Part shown: positions 23,146-31,488 of the stretch, piece after piece
Layout of the letters: every line of letters starts with the position of its first letter
Numbering within the stretch: position 1 is the first letter of the stretch
Origin: Kitasatospora sp. SolWspMP-SS2h
GTDB taxonomy: Bacteria > Actinomycetota > Actinomycetes > Streptomycetales > Streptomycetaceae
DNA length: 64,000 nucleotides
Assembly (NCBI RefSeq): GCF_003259315.1
Contig: NZ_QLLT01000020.1
Location: 98,304 to 162,303 of the forward strand
Direction of reading: 5' to 3'
Program-made: the position numbers and the translations under genes
Notes under the pieces: model-generated
The model's database searches: none
What the model was told of the DNA's origin: nothing
What the model saw: only the letters and a program-made list of their open reading frames with translations

Positions 23146-25571
23146 GCCTGCTCCTCCGTCCGAACGGTGCGGTTCTCGGTGGTGGTCGTGGCGGCCGTGG
23201 CAGCGGTCGCGGTCGCGGCCGTGGTGCCGGCGGTGGCGGGGGCGGGGGTCTTCCGCTCGGCGTCGCGCAGCAGCTCCCGGTAGGGGCCGTCCTGCTCGGC
23301 GAGTTCGGCGGGCGGGCCCTGCTGGACGATCCGGCCGGCCTCGATCACCACCACCCGGTCGGCCGCCTGTATGGTGCTCAGGCGGTGGGCCAGCACCAGG
23401 CAGCTGACGCCGCGGCGGCGCAGGTGCTCGTTGACGGCGGCCTCGGTGTGGGCGTCCAGGGCGCTGGTGGCCTCGTCGAGCACCACCAGGACCGGGTCGA
23501 GGGCCAGGGCCCGGGCGATCTCCAGGCGCTGGCGCTCGCCGCCGGACCAGTTCCGGGCGTCCTCGTCGATCCGGGCGTCCAACCCGCCCCGGCGGCGCAC
23601 CAGTTCGGTGGCCTCGGCGTCGGCGAGCGCCCGGTGCAGGGCGCCCTCGCCGGCCGACGGGTCCCAGAGCGTCAGGTTCTCCCGGACGGTGCCCTCGAAG
23701 AGCCGCAACTGCTGCTCCACGTAGGCGACCTGGGCGGTGACGGTGCCCCGGTGCCAGTCGTCGCGGGGCCGCCCGTCGAGCAGCACCTCGCCCTTCCAGG
23801 GGCGCAGCACGCCCGCCGCGAGCCGGGCCAGCGTGGACTTGCCGCTGCCGCTGCCGCCGACCACCGCGACCCACTCGCCGGGGGCGATCCGCAGCGAGAT
23901 CCCGGCGAGGGCCGGCGGCCGGTTCGGGTCGTAGCCGAACTCCAGCCCGCGCAGCTCCAGTTCGCCGCGCAGCCGGACCGGTTCGGCCGGGGCGTCGAGC
24001 ACCGGGACGAGGTACGGGTCGACCTCGCTGGTCTCGATGTCCTCCAGCAGCGCGTTCTGCGCCCGGGCGACCGTGAACTCGGCTCCGGTGCCGACGAGTT
24101 GGGAGACCGGCAGGAGAAAGCCGTTGAGCAGCAGCAGGAAGGCCAGCAGGGTGCCGAAGGAGAGCGAGCCGGCCAGCAGCAGCACCGTCCCGGCGACCAC
24201 CGCGGCGGCCGCGGCGGCCGAGTTGAGCGCGCCGGGCAGCGAGAGCGGCACCAGGACGCTCTCGGCGACCCGCTGCCCGGTGTGCGCGGCCCGGGCCTGC
24301 CAGCCGGCCCAGGAGCGGAACAGCGCGTCCTCCGCGCCCTCCGCCTTGACCGTCTCGATCGCCGACACCCCCGCGAACGCGACACCGTCCCGCTTGTGGC
24401 CCTCCGCGTGCAGCCGGTGGATCGTGCCGCCGCGCCGCCGGTCCGCGGAGCGCAGCGCGAGCGCGTCCAGCACCGCGACCGCCACCGGGATGGCGGCGAG
24501 CTTCGGCGCCAGCCAGAGCAGCGCGGTCAGGTGCACGGCGGCGGCGGCCAGCGAGGAGGCCGCGCCGGCCACCCGGTAGGACAGCAGGTTGGCCAGGCCG
24601 TCGTTGAGCTGCACCCGGGTGACCAGGCCGCCGAGCTGGCGGCGGTGGAAGAACGCGCCGGGCAGCCGCAGCATCCGCCACAGGAAGGACGCCGAGGAGC
24701 GGGCGGCCATCGCCTCCAGCACCCGGTTGACCAGCGCGGAGCGCAGCCAGTTCCCGGCCAGCACCAGCCCGGCGACCGCCAGCCCGGCCAGCGTCAGCGG
24801 CAGCGCCCAGCCGCTCGCGCCGCCGTTGACCACGGTCGCCAGGTAGGTGCGCAGCAGGAACGCGGAGGCCACGCCGGGCACCGTCATCAGCATGCCGACC
24901 AGCACCGCGACCAGCATCGGCCACGCGTACGGCCGCATCCGGGCGGTCAGCGAGCGCAGCAGCGGGAAGCGGCGCCCGCCGCGTTCGAAGTCGGGGCCGG
25001 GCTCGAAGCCCACCGCGATGCCCGCGAAGGAGTCCCAGAACTCTGCCGGAGTCGCCGAGTAGGAGCCCAGCGACGGGTCGTTGACGTGCACCCGGCCGCG
25101 CCTGACGCCCTCGAAGACCGCGAAGTGCGGGCCGGTGACCAGCACCATCGACGGCACCGGCACCGCGCCGAGCCCCTCCAGCCGGTCGTCCTCCCGCCGC
25201 ACCACCCGACGCCCCCGGGCCAGCAGCCCGTACCGCCCGGCGGCCCGCGCGACGGCCGCCGCGCTCACCCCGTCCCGGCTGACCCCGCAGGCCCGGGACG
25301 CCTCGTTCAGCGTCACCCGCCGCCCGAACGCCCCGAGCAGGACTGCGAGGCAGGCCGCCCCGCAGTCCTGCTCCTCCATCTGCGGCACGACGGGCGTGCG
25401 GAGGTAGGTGCGCGGCTTGGGCTCGGGCTCGCTCTTGGTCCTGCTCTTCTCGGGCCCGGGCTTCTCGGCCCGGGGTTCCGCCTTTTTCGGCCCCGTCCCC
25501 GGCTCGCCGCTGTTGGCGGTGCGCGGCTCGGTGGCGGGCGGTTCGACGGCGGCGGTGCGGGTGGGCTTCAT
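23142..25571 (-). CDS. NHLM-type peptidase C39 / ABC exporter
   Basis: 809 residues, ATGA-coupled to the adaptor gene. A charged N-terminal tail of ~55 residues precedes a peptidase C39 domain with catalytic Cys70 (QMEEQDCGAACLAVLL), His149 (TGPHFAVFEG) and Asp165 (VHVNDPSLG). Six membrane helices follow, then an ATPase with Walker A GGSGSGKST, signature WSGGERQRLEIARAL and VLVVLDEATSALD. Such proteins cut leaders after Gly-Gly and export the core peptide; the precursor at 27843 has a matching NGG site. The tail ends with Ala/Thr repeats. Confidence 0.93.
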   Translation of the reverse strand: MKPTRTAAVEPPATEPRTANSGEPGTGPKKAEPRAEKPGPEKSRTKSEPEPKPRTYLRTPVVPQMEEQDCGAACLAVLLGAFGRRVTLNEASRACGVSRDGVSAAAVARAAGRYGLLARGRRVVRREDDRLEGLGAVPVPSMVLVTGPHFAVFEGVRRGRVHVNDPSLGSYSATPAEFWDSFAGIAVGFEPGPDFERGGRRFPLLRSLTARMRPYAWPMLVAVLVGMLMTVPGVASAFLLRTYLATVVNGGASGWALPLTLAGLAVAGLVLAGNWLRSALVNRVLEAMAARSSASFLWRMLRLPGAFFHRRQLGGLVTRVQLNDGLANLLSYRVAGAASSLAAAAVHLTALLWLAPKLAAIPVAVAVLDALALRSADRRRGGTIHRLHAEGHKRDGVAFAGVSAIETVKAEGAEDALFRSWAGWQARAAHTGQRVAESVLVPLSLPGALNSAAAAAAVVAGTVLLLAGSLSFGTLLAFLLLLNGFLLPVSQLVGTGAEFTVARAQNALLEDIETSEVDPYLVPVLDAPAEPVRLRGELELRGLEFGYDPNRPPALAGISLRIAPGEWVAVVGGSGSGKSTLARLAAGVLRPWKGEVLLDGRPRDDWHRGTVTAQVAYVEQQLRLFEGTVRENLTLWDPSAGEGALHRALADAEATELVRRRGGLDARIDEDARNWSGGERQRLEIARALALDPVLVVLDEATSALDAHTEAAVNEHLRRRGVSCLVLAHRLSTIQAADRVVVIEAGRIVQQGPPAELAEQDGPYRELLRDAERKTPAPATAGTTAATATAATAATTTTENRTVRTEEQA

Positions 25572-26473
25572 CGCTTGGCCTCCTGTCCGAGCACCGCCTG
25601 GTACGGGTGCCGGCTGCCGAGGTCGACCCGGACGTCCAGCGCCAGCGGGCCGTTCAGCGCGACGCCCTGCGGGAGCCGGGCGTACGCCACCCAGACGGGC
25701 GCGGTGCCGGCGGGCAGGCCGGGGACGGCGACCGGCAGGGTGCCGTCGAGCGAGTCGGCCCGGGCCGGCAGCGGCTCGACCCGGTCGACGACGGCGCGGA
25801 TCGCTCCCCCGCCGGGCACCGGGACCAGTACGGGCAGGCCGGGGGCGAGCTTCGCGGCGTCCTTCGGGTCGTCCACCAGCAGCCGGACGGTGGCCGGTGC
25901 GGCGCTCGCGTCCAGGGTCAGCACGGGTGATCCGGCGGCGAGCCGGTCTCCGGGGGCGGCCAGCAGCGCGCTCACGGTGCCGGCCGCGGGAGCGGTGACC
26001 TCGGTGGTGGCCTCCTCCGCGCCGACCAGTGCGAGCACCTGCCCGGCCGTCACCCGCTCCCCCGGGCGGACCTTGAACTCCAGGACGCTGCCCGGGTGTT
26101 CGGCGGCCACCCGGACGGGGGCGTCGCCGTGGGCGGCGACCGCGTGCACGGTCAGGGTGTGCGGGAGCTTGCCCCACACCGTCCAGCTCGCGCCCGCGCC
26201 GACGGCCAGCACCAGCGCGGCGCCGGCCAGCCACAGCCGGGCCCCGACCAGCCGTACGGGCTGGTCGAGTCCGGGCTCCAGGACGGCGGCGGCCCGGGCG
26301 GCGGCGACGGCGGCGACGGCGTTCCGCGCCCGGGACTCCGCCTCGGTCTCGCGCGGTGTCCCCGTGTCCTGCCCCGTGTTCCCGCTCGGGTCCTGTCCTG
26401 TGTTCCCGCTCGTGTCCTGCTTCGTGCGCTTGTGATGCGGCTCCGCGGCCTGCCGGTCCGTGGTGATGCTCAT
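25568..26473 (-). CDS. HlyD-type membrane-fusion/adaptor protein (NHLM secretion protein)
   Basis: 301 residues, ATGA-coupled to the P450 gene. Cytoplasmic N-terminus with TSGNTGQD repeats (about 21-36), one membrane helix (about 80-98), then a biotinyl/lipoyl-like hairpin domain (AEHPGSVLEFKVRPGERVTAGQVL and a second half TVSALLAAPGDRLAAGSPVL) and a beta-barrel C-terminus. The long coiled coil of Gram-negative HlyD is missing, as expected in a Gram-positive host. It probably docks on the two ABC exporters. Confidence 0.85.
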   Translation of the reverse strand: MSITTDRQAAEPHHKRTKQDTSGNTGQDPSGNTGQDTGTPRETEAESRARNAVAAVAAARAAAVLEPGLDQPVRLVGARLWLAGAALVLAVGAGASWTVWGKLPHTLTVHAVAAHGDAPVRVAAEHPGSVLEFKVRPGERVTAGQVLALVGAEEATTEVTAPAAGTVSALLAAPGDRLAAGSPVLTLDASAAPATVRLLVDDPKDAAKLAPGLPVLVPVPGGGAIRAVVDRVEPLPARADSLDGTLPVAVPGLPAGTAPVWVAYARLPQGVALNGPLALDVRVDLGSRHPYQAVLGQEAKR

Positions 26474-27720
26474 GCCGCCACCTCCATCAGCTCGGGCACC
26501 GGCGCGGTCCGCGGCGGGCAGACCACCGGCAGTTCGCGGACCCCGCCGAAGGCGAACTGCTCGGTCGGGCGGGCGGTGGCGTCGGTCAGCGTGGTGCTCA
26601 ACTCCCTGGTGGCGTCGGCCTCGGCGAGGCCGCGCAGGACGGCGGAGCCGGCGATCAGGGAGAGCGGTGCGCCCAGGCAGTGGTGCGGGCCGTGGCCGAA
26701 GGCGAGGTGCTGGCGCTCGGCGCGGTCGAGGTCGAAGCGGTCGGGGTCGGCGAAGCGGCGCGGGTCCCGGTTGGCGGCGGCGTACAGCAGCATGGCGACG
26801 CTCCCGGCCGGGACGACGGTGTCGCCGAGCGCGACCTCCCGGGTCAGCGCCCGGGCGCTGGCCCGGACGGGGCTGCCGAGCCGCTGGGCCTCGTCGAACA
26901 CGGCGGCGGCCAGCGCGGGCTCCTCGCGCACCCGGGCGGTCAGGCCGGGGGTGCGGATCAACTCCCAAGCGGCGACGGCCAGTCCGGAGGTGAGCGTCTC
27001 CAGCCCGTTGGCCAGCAGCATCACCACGAAGGCGAGCAGTTCCTCGGTGTCGAGCCGGCCCTCGCCGCGCGCGGCGGCCAGTCGGCTGATCAGGTCGTCG
27101 CCGGGGTCGGCGGCCCGGGCCGCGCACAACTCCTCGACGTAGGCGTGGAATTCGGCGAACTCGGCGTCCAGCTCGGCGGCCTCGGGGCCGCTGCCGAAGG
27201 GGTCGAGCATCGAGCGGGCCACCAGGCTCGCCCAGCCGGTGATCCGGCCCTGCTCGGAGTCGGGGACGTCGAGGATGGCGCAGGAGACCGCGACCGGCAG
27301 CGGGACGGCCAGGTCGGCGACGAGCTCGAAGGAGCCGGCGGCGATCAGCGGGGCGAGCAGCCGGGCGGCGGTGCTCTCGATCCGCTCGCGCATCTGCTCC
27401 AGCCGGCGGTGGCTGAACGCGGCGGTGGCGAGCCGCTTGAGCCGGGTGTGGTCGGCGCCGTCGCGCATCGGCAGCATCCGGTTGACCACCTTGAGCAGCG
27501 CGGTGTTGCCCGCCCGGGGCAGGCCGACGGTGGTCGGGTCGACGTTGGTCCCGGGGTTCATCAGGACGGTGAGGATCTCCTGGTAGCCGGAGACCACGTA
27601 CAGCGGGCCGAGGTCCAGGACCGGTGCCTCGGTCAGCAGCCGGCGGTAGAGCGCGGGTGGGTCCTGCTGAGCGGCGGGCTGCTGGATGAACCGCGTCAGC
27701 TCGTGCCGGAGGCTGTCCAT
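26470..27720 (-). CDS. cytochrome P450
   Basis: 416 residues, typical soluble actinomycete P450. Heme loop LAFGHGPHHCLGAPL supplies the axial Cys; EAQR is the K-helix ExxR; the I-helix reads MLLANGLETLTSG, keeping the Gly and the Glu-Thr pair for oxygen activation. It lies between the precursor gene and the exporter genes and is coupled to the adaptor by ATGA, so it should hydroxylate or cross-link the modified peptide. Redox partners are not encoded nearby. What it oxidises cannot be told from sequence. Confidence 0.93.
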   Translation of the reverse strand: MDSLRHELTRFIQQPAAQQDPPALYRRLLTEAPVLDLGPLYVVSGYQEILTVLMNPGTNVDPTTVGLPRAGNTALLKVVNRMLPMRDGADHTRLKRLATAAFSHRRLEQMRERIESTAARLLAPLIAAGSFELVADLAVPLPVAVSCAILDVPDSEQGRITGWASLVARSMLDPFGSGPEAAELDAEFAEFHAYVEELCAARAADPGDDLISRLAAARGEGRLDTEELLAFVVMLLANGLETLTSGLAVAAWELIRTPGLTARVREEPALAAAVFDEAQRLGSPVRASARALTREVALGDTVVPAGSVAMLLYAAANRDPRRFADPDRFDLDRAERQHLAFGHGPHHCLGAPLSLIAGSAVLRGLAEADATRELSTTLTDATARPTEQFAFGGVRELPVVCPPRTAPVPELMEVAA

Positions 27721-27792
27721 GCCCGGCTCTCCTTCAATCTGGCGGTGGGGCTGGGGTGTCGGGGTCCGAGTGCCGGGGTTGCCGGGTGGGGG

Positions 27793-27832
27793 GTGCGGGG
27801 GTGGGCCGCCGGAGAGCGGACCACCCCCGCAC
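27793..27832 (-). terminator. hairpin (attenuator) between precursor and P450 genes
   Basis: GTGCGGGGGTGG (27793-27804) pairs perfectly with CCACCCCCGCAC (27821-27832); after one mismatch four more inner pairs form. It begins 10 bp past the precursor stop codon. Partial read-through would give much more precursor than enzyme mRNA, the usual RiPP arrangement. Confidence 0.7.
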
Positions 27833-27842
27833 AGGTCCCGAA

Positions 27843-28007
27843 TTACTCGGCCGCGACCTCGGCGACGGAGTTCGACACCGAGCTGAAGCTCGACACCGGG
27901 CAGGCGGCGGAGAGCAGGGAGGAGACGGAGACGCCGCCGTTGACGGTGTCCAGCTCCTCGACCTCGATGTCGAACTGCTCGTCCTTGTTGATCTCGTTCT
28001 GCGCCAT
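27843..28007 (-). CDS. RiPP precursor peptide, Ser-rich core behind a Gly-Gly leader
   Basis: 54 residues, ATG after GAGGGAG, stop TAA (rare in this window). Leader residues 1-25 are acidic (EQFDIEVEELDTVNGG at 10-25): an FDxxVEEL motif typical of RRE-bound leaders and a double-Gly cut site. The core, 26-54, begins VSVSSLLSAACPVSSF and ends VAEVAAE; it has ten Ser (27, 29, 30, 33, 39, 40, 42, 43, 45, 47), one Cys (36), and no Thr. First gene of the operon, followed by a strong hairpin. It is too short for ordinary gene calling. The context (C39 protease, YcaO, SagB, LanM) makes the assignment strong. Confidence 0.88.
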   Translation of the reverse strand: MAQNEINKDEQFDIEVEELDTVNGGVSVSSLLSAACPVSSFSSVSNSVAEVAAE

Positions 28008-28187
28008 GGGAATCTCCCTCGGTTTCGCGGCGCCGACCCGCTCATCGGACCGGCCGCCTCGGTTTACTCTTTTCCCGCCCTTCGCTTTCCCGGTTTCGCT
28101 TTCCCCGGTTCCGCTCTCGGCGATGTCTCAACTATGACCGACCCTCGAAAATCCGTGCAGTAGGAGATGTCAGATTCCGAGAGGCGT

Positions 28188-28213
28188 AAATGTCACCACC
28201 CGAGATGACATTT
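28188..28213. promoter_or_regulatory. inverted repeat in the divergent promoter of the RiPP operon
   Basis: AAATGTCA (28188-28195) and TGACATTT (28206-28213) are perfect inverted arms with a 10-bp spacer; another ATGTCA half-site lies at 28167-28172, 23 bp away. The position between the precursor and ABC start codons fits an operator for both directions. Confidence 0.55.
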
Positions 28214-28281
28214 TGCACGTGTTCTGACCTGCGGCGATGCGCTACTTGCCGTTCCCCGCCCGGACCCGTCACGCTGCATAC

Positions 28282-29274
28282 ATGACACCTCTTTCCGAGA
28301 ATTCCCCGGCCGTGGAGGTAGTGGACCTGCGGCGCAACTACGGCGATTACGAGGCGGTGCGTGGCATCTCCTTCTCCCTCGCCCGCGGCGAACTGTTCGC
28401 CCTGCTCGGCACCAACGGTGCGGGCAAGACCACCACCCTGGAGGTGCTGGAGGGCTACCACCCGCCGACCTCCGGGCACGTCCGGGTCTTCGGCCTGGAC
28501 CCGTTCACGGCGGGCCCGAAGGTCCGCCGGCGCACCGGGACGATGCTCCAGGAGGGCGGGTTCTTCAAGGAGTTGACGGTCAAGGAGACCGTCGACTGCT
28601 GGCGCTCCTTCACCAGCCGGGCCCGGCCGACCGCCGAGGTGCTGGCACGGGTCGCGCTGGAGCCGAAGGCCGGCACCCGGGTCTCCCAGCTGTCCGGCGG
28701 CGAGCGCCGCCGCCTGGACCTGGCGCTGGCCGTGCTGAACGACCCGGAGCTGCTGTTCCTGGACGAGCCGACCACCGGCATGGACCCGGAGGCCCGGCGC
28801 GCCACCTGGCGGCTGGTCGAGGAGCTGCGGGCGGCGGGCACCACGGTGGTGCTGACCACCCACTACCTGGAGGAGGCCCAGCAGTTGGCCGACCGGGTGG
28901 CCATCATGGACCGGGGCGTGATCGCCGCCACCGGCACCGTCGCCGAGGTGCTGTCCGGCCGCGGCGACCTGATCACCCTCCCGCTGCCGCCCGGCGGCGA
29001 CCTCGCCGCCCTGCCCGAACTGCTCGGCACCGCACCCGCGTCGGCGGACGGCCGGGCGGTCTACCGGGTGCCCCGCTCGGCGCCCGCGCTGGCCGCGCTG
29101 CACGCCTGGGCGGCGTCCCGGGGCGTCGAGCTGGACGGCCTGGAGGTGCGCGCCAGTTCGCTGGAGGACGTCTTCCTCGACCTCGCCGACCACGACCACG
29201 CCGCCACCCCCGCCCCCACTCCCACGCCCACTCCCGCCACCGCTGCCACCACCACCGCAGGAGCGTCCCGATGA
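28282..29274 (+). CDS. ABC transporter ATP-binding protein (drug-resistance type)
   Basis: 330 residues. Walker A LGTNGAGKTTT, signature QLSGGERRRLDLALAV, Walker B LLFLDEPTTGMD and switch His in TTHYLEEAQ. The C-terminal ~100 residues form the regulatory domain of the DrrA/CcmA-like group and end in a Pro/Thr/Ala repeat. The ATG at 28282 is only a few bases past a putative promoter. Coupled (ATGA) to the permease gene. Divergent from the RiPP precursor by 274 bp, so I infer a self-protection pump; a general drug pump is the alternative. Confidence 0.9.
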   Translation: MTPLSENSPAVEVVDLRRNYGDYEAVRGISFSLARGELFALLGTNGAGKTTTLEVLEGYHPPTSGHVRVFGLDPFTAGPKVRRRTGTMLQEGGFFKELTVKETVDCWRSFTSRARPTAEVLARVALEPKAGTRVSQLSGGERRRLDLALAVLNDPELLFLDEPTTGMDPEARRATWRLVEELRAAGTTVVLTTHYLEEAQQLADRVAIMDRGVIAATGTVAEVLSGRGDLITLPLPPGGDLAALPELLGTAPASADGRAVYRVPRSAPALAALHAWAASRGVELDGLEVRASSLEDVFLDLADHDHAATPAPTPTPTPATAATTTAGASR

Positions 29275-30080
29275 GCTGGTTCACGTACGCCAAGGGCCAG
29301 TTCGGCCTGTCCTGGAAGGTGTTCTGGCGCAACCGGCGCTCCACCTTCATCGGGTTCCTGCTGCCGGTGCTGCTCAACCTGGTGATCGCCGCGCCGCTGC
29401 GCGACAAGGAGATCGGCGGGGTGAACGCCGCCGGGTACGTGGCGGTGGGGCTGCTCGGGCTGGCCCTGGTGACCTCGTTCGTCAACCTGCTGGGCAGCGT
29501 GGTGTCGCGCCGCGAGGAGCTGGTGCTGAAGCGGCTGCGCGGCACCGAGTGCCCGCCGAGCGCGATCTTCGCGGGGCAGCTGGGCGCGGGCGGGGTGGTG
29601 GTGCTGATCCAGGCGCTGGTGCTGGGCGGTGTCGCGGTGGGCTGGTTCGGCGCGCCGCTGCCGGCCGATCCGGCGCTGCTGCTGCTCACCCTGCTCGGCG
29701 GCTACCTGCTGTTCTCGGTGCTGGCGGTGGCGCTGTCCGGGGTGACCCCGTCCGCCGAGTCCGCGCCGCTGGTGGCGACGCCGGTGCTGGTGCTCTGCAT
29801 GTTCGGCGCGGGCGTGTTCACCCCGGTCGCGGGCCTGCCCGACTGGCTGCGCGGGCCCGCCGGAGTGCTGCCGCTCTCCCCGGTGATCCGGGGGCTGCGG
29901 ACGGCCTGGTTCGGCCGCGGCTTCGGCCCGGAGACCTGGGCGGGCGGCCCGCTCCCCCGCCTGGACCTGCTGCACGGCTGGACGGCGGCCGGGCCCTCGC
30001 TGCTGCTGCTCGCCGCCTGGCTGGCCGCCGCCGCGATGCTCTCCCGCCGCCTGCTGCGCTGGGAGCCCCGCCGGGGCTGA
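29271..30080 (+). CDS. ABC-2 type permease
   Basis: 269 residues, six predicted membrane helices in the ABC-2 arrangement, with the cytoplasmic start WFTYAKGQFGLSWKVFWRNR and an amphipathic loop VSRREELVLKRLRGTECPPS before the third helix, as in daunorubicin-type permeases. Start overlaps the ATPase stop by 4 bp. With that ATPase it makes a complete exporter. Downstream is a short stretch of GGGCTGAGCCCT-type repeats (30076-30120) that may act as terminator. Confidence 0.9.
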   Translation: MSWFTYAKGQFGLSWKVFWRNRRSTFIGFLLPVLLNLVIAAPLRDKEIGGVNAAGYVAVGLLGLALVTSFVNLLGSVVSRREELVLKRLRGTECPPSAIFAGQLGAGGVVVLIQALVLGGVAVGWFGAPLPADPALLLLTLLGGYLLFSVLAVALSGVTPSAESAPLVATPVLVLCMFGAGVFTPVAGLPDWLRGPAGVLPLSPVIRGLRTAWFGRGFGPETWAGGPLPRLDLLHGWTAAGPSLLLLAAWLAAAAMLSRRLLRWEPRRG

Positions 30081-30332
30081 GCCCTACCAGGGCTAGGCCC
30101 GCCGGGGCTGAGCCCTCCGGTGCCGAGCCCGCCCGGGCGTTCCCGCGCACGGCTGATCCGCCGTCGGTTAACGCCGCTTACCCACCTCCGACCGGCCCGC
30201 CCGTCCCGAAGTGCCCGCGTCCCGGGGACTTCCGGCCGTGGCGGGCCGTCGGCGTTCCGGCGGAGGCTGGTCCGTGCGGGCCGTCTCCTGCCGTCGGCGG
30301 GTGCCCGTACGCGTCCCACCGGGAGGCCCGCG

Positions 30333-30830
30333 ATGTCCCGAAGTCGGCCACGACTCAGCCTGCTGACGCTCGACAGCACCCCGGAGTCGGTCGCCGGGGC
30401 CCGCCGCCACACCGCCCTCGCACTGCACTGCTGGCACGCCCGGGTCGAACTCTCCGACGCCGCCCGGCTGGTGGTCTCCGAGCTGGCCACCAACGCGATC
30501 CGGGCCTGCGGCGGCCCGGGCGGCTTCACCCTCTCCCTGGCCCTCCGTGACGAACACCTGCTGGTGCAGGTCGGCGACCAGGACCCGCGTCCGCCCCGCC
30601 CCCGCGAAGCCGGGTCCGACGCCACCGGTGGCCGCGGCCTGCACCTGGTCGACGAACTCTCCTCCCGCTGGGGCTACTACCGCACCCCGCCGAACGGCAA
30701 GGTGGTCTGGGCCGAACTCCCCACCGGCCCCGAGGACACCGCCCCCGCACCCACCCCCCTGGTCGACGCCCGGCAGCCCCGCGTCCCGACCTCCCCTCCC
30801 CCCGCCCCTCCCGCCGACCGCTGCCGCTGA
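30333..30830 (+). CDS. anti-sigma-factor-like ATP-binding protein (HATPase_c)
   Basis: 165 residues, ATG after GGGAGG. GHKL fold: N-box VSELATNAIRACGG, G1 VQVGDQDPRPP, and G2 GGRGLHLVDELSSRWGYY. No kinase or sensor part. Such RsbW-like proteins are numerous in streptomycetes and usually bind a SigB-like sigma factor or act on an anti-anti-sigma factor; none lies next to it. The C-terminal 35 residues are Pro-rich. Confidence 0.88.
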   Translation: MSRSRPRLSLLTLDSTPESVAGARRHTALALHCWHARVELSDAARLVVSELATNAIRACGGPGGFTLSLALRDEHLLVQVGDQDPRPPRPREAGSDATGGRGLHLVDELSSRWGYYRTPPNGKVVWAELPTGPEDTAPAPTPLVDARQPRVPTSPPPAPPADRCR

Positions 30831-30858
30831 GGCCCTGCCCCCACCTCCGCACGGCGCC

Positions 30859-31350
30859 TCACCAGGCGGCGGGATAACGCACCGGATGACCGCCGACCCG
30901 GTGCGGAAGCAACCCGAAGAGAACCAGCACAGCGGTGGCGAGCGCCAGCAACGGCAGGAAGACCACCGGACGCGGGGACTGCAGGACCACGATCACCGCA
31001 GTCGCCGCCGCCGGCGAGTGCGGCACCCGCGCGACCAGCATCGCCCCCAGCGCCACCCCACCCGCGACCGCCGCCGCCCACGGCCCCGCCCCGACCACCG
31101 CCAGCACCCCGAACCCCACCGCAGCCGACAACAACTGCCCACCCATCAGGTTCCGCGGCTGCGAAATCGGCAACCCCGGCGCCCCGTGCACCAACGCCGC
31201 ACTCGCCGCCAGCGGCGGTATCAACACCGCCTGGTGCAACGCGCCCCCCACCGCCACCAACACCAACAGTGCCCCCATGGCAAAACTCCCGGCCCGCACC
31301 GCATGCCACACCCGACTCCCCAGCGCGACGACGTTCGAGGCGACAGACAT
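30859..31350 (-). CDS. HPP-family membrane protein
   Basis: 163 residues, four to five membrane helices. Carries the family signatures PISQPRNLMGGQ and, in place of HPPA, VPHSPAAATA. Some HPP proteins were linked to nitrite/organelle transport in phototrophs; the bacterial role is unsettled. Convergent with the ATPase gene (28-bp gap). A TTGCCT-CAT-AGGCAA palindrome lies 72 bp upstream and is probably its operator. Confidence 0.8.
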   Translation of the reverse strand: MSVASNVVALGSRVWHAVRAGSFAMGALLVLVAVGGALHQAVLIPPLAASAALVHGAPGLPISQPRNLMGGQLLSAAVGFGVLAVVGAGPWAAAVAGGVALGAMLVARVPHSPAAATAVIVVLQSPRPVVFLPLLALATAVLVLFGLLPHRVGGHPVRYPAAW

Positions 31351-31421
31351 GCGAAGGCTCCCTGATCAGGCAGTACGGTCCACCCGACCTTAGACAACCT
31401 GTTGACAGTTCAAGAACCCCA

Positions 31422-31436
31422 TTGCCTCATAGGCAA
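31422..31436. promoter_or_regulatory. MarR-type palindromic operator
   Basis: TTGCCT, CAT, AGGCAA: perfect 6-bp arms with a 3-bp centre upstream of the HPP gene. MarR-family sites in actinomycetes commonly look like this, but no MarR gene is present beside it. Confidence 0.5.
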
Positions 31437-31488
31437 AATTTCCCCTCACGCCCAGAAGCCCGCATCCGCTCCCGGACCTCCGGACCCG

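Noticed and set aside
13755..28007. Thiopeptide or classical lantibiotic cluster
   Set aside because: No LanB-type split dehydratase or pyridine-forming enzyme is present, the core has one Cys only, and the LanM-like protein lacks the zinc site.
27734..28045. A 103-codon minus-strand frame over the precursor
   Set aside because: Ser/Pro/Arg-rich out-of-frame reading; the 54-residue frame has the ribosome-binding site, leader motif and Gly-Gly site.
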